Assembly (NCBI GenBank): GCA_013398015.1
Contig: VZRR01008077.1
Coordinates: 774,826-838,825 of the forward strand
Source of the DNA: Oreocharis arfaki
Taxonomy: Eukaryota; Chordata; Aves; Passeriformes; Paramythiidae
DNA length: 64,000 nt
Direction: 5' to 3'
Under the pieces are notes generated by a model that was not told the DNA's origin, did no database searches, and saw nothing but the letters and a program-made list of their open reading frames with translations. Shown in pieces: positions 34,420-46,400 of this stretch. The first letter of the stretch is position 1, and each line of letters begins with the position of its first letter. A program made the translations under genes and the position numbers.

Positions 34420-37400
34420 CTGGGGACAAGAAAATTAAAAGGAGGGTTAATTGGAAAGCTCATGTAAAAAGACAAAAGATCCAAAACAAACTGGAGCTGT
34501 GTTTTCCAGGTATTCCCAGGGATGGGCTGGTGCCACTCCCTTACAGTCAAACCTTGCTCTCCTGGAGTTGGCACGTGTTCCTACCTTTCTCTCCCTTCTC
34601 TCCTTTTGGTCCCCTGTGCCCATGTCGTCCTGGTGGGCCCATTGGTCCAGGGTCACCTGAAGGAATGAGAAGACCAAGTTTGCCCTTGAGCACGAGTGAC
34701 CCACAGACAGGGACAGGCCAGGGGAGGGAAGACCAAGTCAGGACAATGTTTTGGCTGAGATTCTGAAGGTGCCATCTTCACTGTGAGAGGGTGTGACCTC
34801 GAGCAGTGCTGTGACCTCTGTGGTCACAGTGCTGTTTCCTGGGCATCACAGGGCTGAAGAGGGAAAGGATGGCAAGCCTTACCTTTGGGTCCAGGATAAC
34901 CCCTCTCCCCCTTTTCACCGGGTGGCCCCTGGATGGCACCATGTGCTGGAGAGGGAAATGAAGGAGAGAGTGAATGAGTGGGACAAGCCACTGCCCACCC
35001 AGAGAAGCTGTGAGTCACACTGGAAGGACATTTCTCTTTGTTAGATGGGAAAAGACTGACAGCAACATTTTTAAAAACGGTTTTGGTCTCAACAAAGTCC
35101 CAAGGACAGGCTCTGATGTCATTTCACCAGCACTGCTCTGTCACTCTCTCTAGGTGTCCTGGCTGTCACTAGGGCTGGAGCTGTCCCACACTCAGGGTGG
35201 GGAATCTGAGAGCAGAGTGAGCAGCTTGCTCATGTTTCTGTACATGTACCAGCCCAGCCATGTTAAAACGGGACACAGAGGTTGTAAGCACAGAGGCCTT
35301 CAGGGTTTGGGATGAGTTTCCTACAAACAGTGGGAAAAACTGATGTCCTTCCTAAAGATAAGAGTGCATCTCCCCAGCAAGGGAGGAAGGAGATGGAAAA
35401 ACCATCCACCTTTAACTCTGCACCTTGACTTTTGTAGTGTGCAAAAGTGAAAAGAGCAGTAGGTCTGTGAGAGGTCGGGGAGATCTCATATTCATGAGCC
35501 AGAAACACCAAGTCAAAATGTCACTTACTTCTAAAGAAGTCCATGAGGTCTGCGGTGACATTGCCATAGGCTGCAAAGACCTTGCTGATGCCAGGGGGAC
35601 CAGGAGGGCCTGGGGGACCTGCGGGTCCCTGCGCAGTGTGAGACATCAGGTCCTGGAGAATACCTCGGCCTGTGGAATGAAAGATGTCATTTGAAAGGAG
35701 CTCTGGGAGAACTGTGGCTGGATGCTGAGGCAGAAGGTGTAAGGGAGAGCTGTAGGCAGCAGGAAGGGGAGGGAAGTGAACAGCGTGACCAGGCATGGGG
35801 AGTTTGGAGTGGTAGGCTAGGATGGGGAGGGTCAGGATGAGCAGGCATTGCACTCACTCTGCAGGCTCTCTGACACACGGAGTGCCAGCTCGTTGTAATC
35901 CAGGGAACCAGTGAAGGAGTTGCTGAAGGATCTGCTCGACCCTGCTGATCTCCTGTGTGATTCCTCTGTCAGCAGCCCATCGAAGGACCCATCAGTGCCC
36001 ATGGAGGAATCGTAAGTGCCATCACTGCCCACTGAGGCGTGGTAAGAGGACATGCTGCTCATGGAGCTGCCATACGAGCTGCCTGTGCCCAGTGAGCCCC
36101 TGTGGGAGCCCTCAGCACCAAGGGACCCTCCATGCAAGTGCTCAGAAGCTCGTAACCCCTGGTATGAGGAAGACATAGACCCAGACACCAAGCCACTGTC
36201 TCCTTTGGGTCCTGGTGGTCCCTGTGGCCCAGGGGGTCCAGGGGGTCCTGAGATGTAACTTCGAATTTCATCACCTGCAAAATACAAGGGGAGAACTTCA
36301 GGGACACTGGGCTTGGCAGAGGTCCTGTGCTACCACCTGAATGAAGAGTGGAGTGTGAAGTTCTGTTATACCAACCATCACAGTGACCCTCATCCAGTGC
36401 CATTTCTCAGGCAGCAGGCAGACGTCAACCTTGGAATCTACAGATGGCATGACACCTTCCTCCTTCCCATCTTTCCCACAATTTTGTGTGCCCAATCTTG
36501 GGAGCATGCCCAATGATTTTGCAGAAGAGTGCACTCCTCAGGCCAATTTCAGCACCTCTGCCAAAAGAGCCATTCTGTGACCAGTTTGCTAAAACTGAGG
36601 TGTCTTTGAAAGATTGCCCAGGATAACTTGCCAGGATGAGCTCAGACCACTGGTGCTTCACAGCTGGCTCAGTGCCACCTTCCAACCCCTCCATTATCCA
36701 TGGCTCTCTGGGCAGGTGTTTGCCACAGAAAACGCTTTTCCCATAGCAAAACTCTGCCAGTGAACTTACTAGGGACCCACTGTTCAGCACAGGCCAATTG
36801 TAGCTACCCAGTGCCTGTCCCTGTTGTCTCACAACACAGACTTTGGCTGGCAGTTGGACTGAGAGGAGAAAAGCCTACGGGGTGCAGCACAGTCCTGCAT
36901 AGGCCTGGTTACAGAGGGAAGGTGTTGCTGTAGCCACAGCTCAGAGAAGCTGATATATCCTACAGGAATATCTCAGCTGTGGCAGAGCCAGTCATCTACA
37001 TGAGGCAAAGTATGGCTTGGGATATGTGCAGGGAGGATGGATGGTGTCCCCTTACTCTTCAGGTACTGGATCAGCTCACTCCTGAACTCGTCACTGTGGG
37101 TGATGTCAGCATAGGACAGGAGGCCGGTTCCAGAGAAGCCTGGTGGTCCTGGAGGGCCAGGAGGGCCAGGTGGGCCACGGACTCCAGACAGGGAAGAGTA
37201 TCCAACATCTTGAGAGAGAGGAAGAATTATTTCCCATCAGTAAGAGGACAAGGAAATTGCACATGTCTGGGGATTTTGGAAGTTTAAAGGCTCCAACCCT
37301 GACTTCCACCCATTTACAGATGACATTGATGAGATTTTTTTCTTTACAGTGACTTTGTTCCCAGTGAGCAGTCACATTCCTGCTAAGCTACATCTCAGCC

Positions 37401-40400
37401 TCAGTCCCTCCAGCATCTATCAACAGAATCTTCCTGCCAGCTGTGGGAAACACAAGTGCTTACTTTGTAGGTAGGCAGAGACATCCTCAAGAGAGGTGCC
37501 TGGTGATCCAGGGATCCCTGGAGGTCCCGGGGGCCCTGCAGGACCAGGGGGCCCAACAACACCACTGAATTCAGAGTCTGTAAGACACAAGGGAAGAAAA
37601 GAAGTCACCCAAACAACCATAACCCTGATGAATGTTCCTTGATAATACAGATTATGCCAGATACAGCCAAGTGTAAGGCTTTTTTTCTCTCCAGCACCTT
37701 CTGGTGCAGCCTTCCTGGTGCACCTCACTTCCCTGCATGTAGACGTCACATTGGAAAGTCAGGTGACTCCAAAGACAGTGAAGTCCCTATTTTCTAAATA
37801 TACTTTTAAAGAGTGGCATAAGAAATGCTGCCTCTATGCTGCAGAGTTTGGATACAACAAAGGGCTCCTTCATGCCCATCTCCAAGACAGCCCCACTACT
37901 GTTGCTCCTCACAGGAGCATGGTGATCCAGCTGCAGCCCCCTGCGGAGTGTGCAGGTGCCAGCAGAGGCCTGCAGTGCTGCTAAGGACAGAGGGCCATCA
38001 GAGGGTTATTTGTGATGACAGGCAAAAGGGGAAATTCTGTGACTAAGGCTGTAAAAAAGATCCGGGGGGATGTAGAGCCCCATGGCAGGGGAGTGAAGAA
38101 GTTGGCTTACTTTGTAGGTACGCTGTCAGGTCACTGTAAGATATACCAGGTGTTCCTGGAGGCCCAGGTGGTCCAGGGAGTCCAATGCTCATCCCAGAAC
38201 CTGCAAAATCAAACAGATCCGCATTATCAGAACAGGCTGTTAGTGTGAGCAGGCTGCAGGGCTTGTTCACAGGCAATGCAGGAGGGGCTGCTGCGGAGTG
38301 GAGTGTTCCCATCACCAGGCTGTGCCAGGAGCCAGAGCTCACACCTTGTTCTGGACTTGTGAGTTTGCCCTCACAATTCCAACACAAGGACACCCACAGG
38401 CAGGCAGGCAGCAGGCCTCTATTCCTGGCAAAAGCTCTGCACCTCATGAACCCATGATGAGGTGAGGGCACCCCTGGACTGGCAGCTCAGCGGCGACCCA
38501 CAGGCTGATGGATGTGCTGCTCTCCCTGTGTCTGCAGCTCTGGGGCAACACTCTGCACTTCGTGATTTGCTTTAATGAAATGTCCCTGCTGACAAAATTC
38601 ATCTGTCCTGCTTGAGCCATTGGGGTGCTGCCATTAAACTGCAGTTTCCTGCTGGAAATTCCCTCCATCTTAGGAGCAGTCCACTACTGAGATCTGGGCT
38701 CAAAGAGCAGTTCAGAGAAACTGAGCATGGACCAGGCTACGTTTTTAAGCAGACAGTTGCAGCTACCAGGATTAGGCATTTTAGCACTGCTATGGGGGAT
38801 GCTCAAAGTGTCCTCTCTGTCCAACAGTTCTTATATGCCATGTCACCCCTTTACTGATGGGAAAATGAAGCAGAAACATGGAATGTGTTTCAACTAATTT
38901 TAAACTTCTAAGAGTTTGTTCCTTGAGTTGCCTTGACACAAAGTGGGCACAGACTAATTCTCTCACAGGGAGATCTATCCTGACCACAGAGATAAGGGTT
39001 AGAAAGGCCCTTAAAGGTGTTGATGGGACTTCTAAGATGTCTGAGATGAAATTGCGTTCCTGAACTCAATTTTTAACAAAAAAAGGATTCATTACTACTT
39101 TGTGGATGGTATCTTAGCCACAGGGTATCTTTGTTCTCTTCCAAGTCTCTCACAGTCCCTGTGAGGAGGTATCTGTACATAGGGATTCACACAGTCAGCA
39201 CTGGAATACTTTCTACTGACTGACAGCACGAGTTTTGTGCTGGGCTCCTACAGGAACAGAGGGAAACACACACTAATAAAACCATTACTTGACAAGTAGC
39301 TGATAAACCTCCTGGTCAGCTCATCATAATCCAGTGACAGAGACATTCCATCTCCCCCTGGCCCAGGAGGTCCTGGTGGGCCCCGAGGTCCAATGAGATA
39401 CTGACGAATTTCTTCTCCTAGAATGGAAAAAACGCATCGTTTAAGGCTGTCCAGCTGCTGCACAGACACCAAGTGTGAGGAGTTCCCAGCCCATGAGCTG
39501 AGCCCCCACCACTAGGGAGACCATCAAAACCTACAGATGCAAAGCTCCTTTCCTCCCTCTTTTCTGAGTGAATTGTCCTGTACAGGGTGCCACAAACATT
39601 TCTGACAAGACTGGGAACCTCCTATAATAATGGTGTGAGGAGGATGAGAATTTGGATTGCTTAAGGGACCTCCTTGTGCTCTGGTTTTTTCAGGACATCT
39701 TGGACAACTTCTTGGGTAAAGGGAATAAAAAGCAGCTCAGCTGGGAAAGACCATACTGAGCTTTGTGGCACTTCAGTAGTCATTTCGAGCACTGTGCTGG
39801 CCAGCATCATCAATACCTTCAAAGACAGCCAATCCTGGAGGTTTACCTGTCAGCCCACAGTAACAGTGTGTGTAGAAAAGAGTACAGAGCTGGGGATCTC
39901 CCTCACCTTAAGAACAACAATATAGCAAGGCCATGGGGGGAATATGGAGTGAGCTGGAAAGGAGAACACTCTGAAGCAGCTGCAGGTAACTCCAGCTGCA
40001 GACTGCAGACTGGAAGGGAAAGACAGACCTCCAGGATGACGGGATGATTCAGCCCCAATCCCATGATTCCCTTGAGGGTCACTCACTCTGCAGCAGATCC
40101 AGAAGTTCTTGGTACAAAATGGATGTAGTTGATACTGAGCTAGAAAGTGACTCATAGCGACCTGAAGAGCCTGTGGGAATGAAAAGGTTTTACATCAGGC
40201 AGGGTAAGACAAAAGGTAAGGAGAGGTCAGGAAGGGAAAAAGGACAGCTCAATTAATAAACTGGTAGCATGGGCTGCTCATGCCCCCAGCTATGAAACAG
40301 TTGCTATCTCACACATCCTGGTCATCTCCACAGCTGTGTGCTCTGCATTTCTGGTTGAGATTCCAGGCTACTTCCAAAAGCTTTGGTAATTTCATGTACT

Positions 40401-43400
40401 TTAGGAGGGCCCTAAGCACACAAGACAACCCCACAATATTTGAGACCACATATACTAAATAAAGCCACCTTTGTTTGGGTCTTGGGCATGTTAAAGGGTC
40501 TAACAGCAAATGTTTAATATGAGACTTTTTAAACAGCAGCAACTGCTAGTTAATCTACCCATTAAAATAGGACAAGGCTCAGAGGATACCTCAGCTGTGT
40601 GGAGTCCTGGGCCTAGACTGCTGAAGATGAATAACCTAGTTGGGGTGCTGCTATTTAAAGACTTGTTTCTCCTCTGGTTCTCACCTCCTAGGTGCTGCAC
40701 AAGCTCAGCTGAGGGCCTGACTCAGTACAGAGTTTACCAACATGGTGCTTACTTGTCATATAGCTCATGACACGGGTAGCCAGCTCTGCATAATCCAAGG
40801 TCACCCCATCCGCAGTGGTGATAAGTCCAGGTGGGCCTGGAGGGCCTGGTGGGCCTTGGGCACCAGTCAAATAATGTCTGACGTTGTCACCTACGTAGAA
40901 AGCCCAAGATATGCCCACATCACTAAGAGGGAAAACTGACCATATGCACAGACCCTCTTCCACTGACAAAGAGCAGGAAAACAGAAGCACAGCTCTGCAG
41001 AGGCCATGGTGGGCAACAGCACTTCACAGTATTCAGCAGAAAAAAGCCCAAAGTAGCAGAGCTGCTGTTTCTAAAAGAAGAGGGACAAGGGCTCAGGCAG
41101 CAAAAGAGAGATAGCCATGCAACTTCTGACCCACAGCAAAAATCTCATTATACTCACTCTTCAGGTAGTCAGTGACATACTGCTGAATCTCTTGAGATGA
41201 ACCTCCACTTGGGCCAGGAGGACCAGGTGGCCCAGGAGGTCCTGGGGGTCCCTGGATTTGTCTGGATCCACCTACAGAAAGCATTGTAAGGAGGAGTGTT
41301 TTTGGCACAGTTGCATTAGACCAAGTAATACTAAAATGTACTGCACTAAGCCCTTCGCACAGGCCTGGAAAGACCTTTGGAAATGGAATATGGAGGGGCT
41401 CCCCCTGCAGCTTTAAACATAGTCTGAGCATGGGCTATCTGGCAGTATAATGTCTTCAATTAATTCAGCATCTTATAATTCAGCCCGTGCAGGGCTGAGT
41501 CCAAAGACATTCCTGGCTTTGTACAGGCAGACCTGGTGGGTTTGTGCACTAGAGTGCAGTGCTGTGCAGAATACAGGTGGAGATCAAAGCTCAAGCTCAT
41601 TAGTCCAACCTCACTGCCCTGCTGCTCCCAATCCCAGTCAGCCTGGGCAGCACCAGTTCAAGAACCTGTTCACACAGAGGCAAAACTCCAGCTTAAAGGA
41701 TTCCCAGTAAGCTGGAAAAAGAAAACTCTCATTTCTTAAATTTTCTGATTTAAGGCAAGCTGTGCAAAAAGAGGTTTTGAACACAAATCCCATCAGCATT
41801 AGGTTGGCACACACACTGGAAAAGTCAAAGGAGCTTTTTCAAAGCCTCCACCAGGATATCAGCACTCCTTTTTAATATCAAAGCAATGATGGTCTGGCCT
41901 CTTACCTCGAGATGCTCCTGGGATGCCAGGTGCACCTGGGACACCTGCATCACCTGGAAAAGAGTGAGTGAGACAAACACTTGTAATGGGTGTGACTGCA
42001 TGTTGCATACTTGGTCATATGAAGCAGCTGAGCTACATGTTGTCAGAGAAGCAACTACCAGCCCTTGCAGTGACTGTCTTGAAGTGCCAGCTAGTTGGGA
42101 AAGAGCGTAAGGAAGAGGCCATGACAGCTTTCCTGAGCCTTCTGTGACCTGGTCAAGTGCCTTGTGGTCAGAGCAATTCTACTGCTGTGGTCCTGCTTTG
42201 CCTGAAAAGGCAGGGGTGAGCACAGCTCCAGTTCCCAAAGGACGAGGTTGTTCCATCCTTTAGTCTTAACCATGCTTGGATGTGTGAGGCCACCCCCAAA
42301 GAAAGAAAGATTTATAACTTCACCTTTTGGTCCAGGTGGGCCTGGTGGGCCTGGGGGTCCCTGTATGGTGATTCTTTCACCTGCCAGTTGCAGAAAGAGA
42401 GTCAGAGATTCACAGGAATAAAGTATGTGGACAAAATCCGTGCTCCACTAAAACTAAATTAGAATGAATAGAGCAGGATTTTGGCCCTTGATTTCAGCCT
42501 AGGGACGATGAATTCAAAGGAGGAAAGGGGGCACAGACTGACCATGGGAGGAGAATGCTGAAAGGCCAGGATCACCCGGTTCTCCTGCATGAGACACAGA
42601 AATGGTGGAGCAGTCAAATACCCAGGCAAGCTACCTTGAAACCCACTGATATCTCTTGGAAGCCTCCTCACCTGTGAGTCCCCGTGGACCTCTTTCGCCT
42701 GTGAACAGGAGAGCAAAGGAACAGTGTTAGGATTTGCTTTATTCTCATCAGCAACATCCCAGCCCACACCGCAGCCTACCATCTTGGCCTTCAATTTGTA
42801 GTGGAGCAATGGGTAAAAGGAGCAGGTCCATGCTTCCCTGCCAGCTGAGAGCTGAGCTACACTTCACAGGGCCACCTCCTTGCACTGACCTAGCCCAGAG
42901 CGCTTTTTGCAAAAATGCTGTCCCCTTCAATGGCAAATCTGAAGCTCTGAATGTTCTTGAGTCTAATGGGCTTGCAAAGTTGGGATCTGAATACAGTGAC
43001 TGCCCTGACACCAGTACTGGAGGCTAACAAGTTTCTTTGAAAAAGACTGCCTTGTTTTATAGCAGACAGGAGTCCTACTTAGTGACAACTGTGCTAGCTT
43101 TCTTACAGACAGAGAAAGGCAGGACTTTCTGCTCCTAAGCCCTTCCTTCTTTTCAGTCTAAGGTGCTGAGATCCCTCTAGCACTTTGGTGAGGCAGCAGG
43201 ATATACCCACCTCGGTCTCCCTTGGGGCCTGGTGGTCCTGGTGGTCCTGGTGGGCCTGTGAAGAATGCCTCTGCAATTCAAACAAAGAGATTTCTTCATG
43301 ACATCCAACAGAACATGACACAAGGTTTCTCTGGCTCCACTTGGTCCTAGCCATGTATGTGCTCCCTGGAACCCCAACAGGACATTCCCAGGACCATGTG

Positions 43401-46400
43401 AGGCAATGAGTGGCAAGAACCTACCTGAGGCGGACATGGATGAACCTGGTCTCCCTGGTGGGCCTGGAGGTCCTGGCAATCCTTCTCCTAGGCAAAAGGG
43501 ACACAGAAAGGCTTCAGGAAGGATGAACCTCAGCAATGTAAGTAAGTGCACGTAAGAGCTGCTGCATCTCCAGCCATGGCCTTAGTGTGAGTATCTCCCA
43601 ATGTAGGCTCTTACCACTATTTTCTTTACACATCTATCCCTGATAGTTACGTTTCACTGTTGTTTGCCACTGCAGCAGAAAAGGACAGAGAAACTCCTTT
43701 CTTTGTGGTACTGGGTGCTTATCCGGTCACACACCCAACCTGCTCCCTTTTCCTACTGAGCAGAGAGCAAGGAATGGGGTTCTGCTCCTGTCACATGTCC
43801 TCCCATACCTTCCCTGTTCTGGATGAAAAAGGGAAGTCTGTGTTACAAGATGAGGCATGTGGATATGTTTCTCATGATAAGAACCTCCCCATCTGTCCGC
43901 AGTTGAAAGTTAAGGCTGGACAAGTAAGAAGAAAATATGGATGACTGCAGTTACTTCCTTTGGCAACTTGAAAACTTTGAGTGTCTTCCCAAAAAGTATA
44001 GCTTTTACTAATTAATACTCTGGCTAGAAACCTCTGCCAAAGTAAATGTCCCTTGTTGGGCAGCATCTTGCTGCAGTGAAATTGTGTTAGTACGAACCCA
44101 TTATGTAACATTCTGCTTCCAGCCCTAGGCCTTGGAAAAAACCTCCCACTTTCCAGTTTAGTTTCAGAGGAACAAGCTCTTACCTGGGGGACCACGAGGT
44201 CCAGGGGGTCCCTGCACAGATTCACCTGATGACAAAAGGAACAGGGGTATTAGAGAATATTTACTCAGCATGACCCAGAAATGACCCATGTTGTGTGAGC
44301 ACCCCCCTGCTTAGGTACTGAACTCTGTATGTTACGTACCTGGTGGTCCAGGGGGACCTGGTGGTCCTGCTCGCCCTTGCAGATCTCCCAGCACTGTGCA
44401 AAAGAAAAACACAAACAAAAGAAAATTGTTGCTATGGAACTACTGCTGCTATGGAAACTCTGTCAATACATGACTGTTAAAAGCTCTTACAGTCAAAGGT
44501 GGACTAAGACAGGACCTGGGTGATTTAGGCCAAAGATGAAGCAGAGGAGGTAGAGGAGAGATGTGTTTGGTGAGGACATGAAGCAAAATACAGCACTGAG
44601 CAGAATGGCAGCATATTGGAAACAGGGAGGAGAGTAATGGTTGTTGAGAGAAAGAGCAAAGGACTCAAAGGCTAGAGAAGGAAGGAAAGCACATTCAAGG
44701 ACACGAAAGATTCTTTAAAAGAGGCAAGTTTTGCGGGGAGAACATAACACAGATAGTATTTAACAAGTAGCTGCACTGTGTTATCTTGATTGTACTGTGA
44801 GATGCACCCTCACCTCCAAACTGGGGCCTGAATCTACCTGGCCCCATTCAGATGGTGATCAGGCAAGGATCATTCATAATTTTATGCCCTCTTCTATGTT
44901 GCTGCAAACTTGCAGAGGTCCCAGATCCTAGGAATACCAACTCTAAGTGCATCATACATCTAGCGTTGCACAGAGCAAGCACTTTTCTTGGGATGTTCCT
45001 AAACCATTCGGTTCTGCTCCACTTATTTCCATCTTAATATTTAAAAATGTTACAAAATGTTAAATTTTTTTCATCTTAAAATTTATTTGCTCCCTTGTGA
45101 ATTCATGCTTTAATTTGAAGAGAGATTATTCCTGTTGCTTAGATTACCATGCCTTTTCAAAGTGGTTCTCCTCTTACAGATGGCTTCATGTTCATATTGC
45201 ACAGGGAACTGCCCTGTGTGAACTTAGTGGCTGAAAGCTCTCAGCTCTGTGAGTATCTCCTCTGTTAGTAGCTGCTCACCAGTCACCACTCCTCAGCTTC
45301 CCTCTCTGTGACGTGGGCCTGATGCCATCTGCCTCCTTTTGAAAGGACTTCGGGATACACAGATGAGAAGGAGGGCAGAAGAGGCAGCTGGCATTGCAGA
45401 CACATCACCAAACACACAGACACACCACCAAACACACAGACACTTGCCCCATGTCACACTGAGAAGAAAGAGTTAGGTGCATCTCCTGGTAGCTGTGGGC
45501 AGGCTTTGAGACTCTGACATATCTCCAAGCAAAGGAGTGGAAAGGCAGGGCCACTTACTTTGAGACGCTAACGATGAGACTTCTGTTCTGATGGTTTCTA
45601 TCACAGCTTCACCTGGGGATCCTTTCTCACCCCGTGGACCTTTTTACAGGAAAAAAAAAAGCAACAAAGGAAGGGAGTTATGTAACTGAGAGAGGGTGAC
45701 ATTTTGTACCAACTCCAACAAGAGGTTCAGACTTTTCTTACGAGAACTGGGAACATGAACTCAGTTCCCAGGTCTGAGGGAACTGCATTCAAATGTGGAA
45801 ATTACCATCCAGTTCACTCTAACAGGATCACAGAAAACCAGCTAAGAAAGGTTCTTAGGGGTCAGCTCTGTTCAGGCCCTTCCAAACAGATGTCTGTCCA
45901 ATTGGCAGTGGGACATTAATCCCAATTTGGCTCTAGTTTGTTCTCCTGCCTTTCAAAATGGCAGGAGGTACCCAGCTGGGCTATATCCCCTATCACAGAA
46001 AGCCAACTGCACTTAAGAAGTGCCTTAGAAATACCAGCCCTCAGAAAAAATAGCATAACAAAAAAAAGACATTTCCAGTATCCACATTACACTGGCTCTT
46101 ATTACCCTCTTACCACTCCCCTTCTTCCCCTGGGAAAACAAAAAAATGACAGAAATTCTTTACAAGATTAATTAAGCCAAATAATGCAACACAACGAACT
46201 GAAAGGAAGAAATCTGAGAACAAAAGGGAGAGGGAATGTGCCAAGGGCTTAGAGAATTAGAAACAAAGGAAAACTAACGAATTCATTTCTCTTAAGAAGC
46301 ATAATCAAAGCTGAAGGAAAATGGTACCTTGCTGTCCAGGGAGACCAGCTGGTCCAACAGGACCTAGTTCCAAAGGAAAAAAAAAACAAATTTCATTAGA

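Noticed and set aside
34809..34829. Eight-base inverted repeat ctgtgacc / ggtcacag with a 5-nt loop in a COL17A1 intron
   Set aside because: Short stem, no T-tract or partner; within chance expectation for 64 kb.
36052..36258. Plus-strand open frames rich in Gly and Pro opposite COL17A1 collagen exons
   Set aside because: The complement of GPP-coding triplets is itself open and reads as Gly/Pro-rich peptide. The minus frame has splice sites and homology; the plus frame has neither.
45401..45440. Repeat pair that could suggest a CRISPR-like or satellite array
   Set aside because: Only two adjacent copies with no spacers, in a vertebrate intron; a plain tandem duplication.
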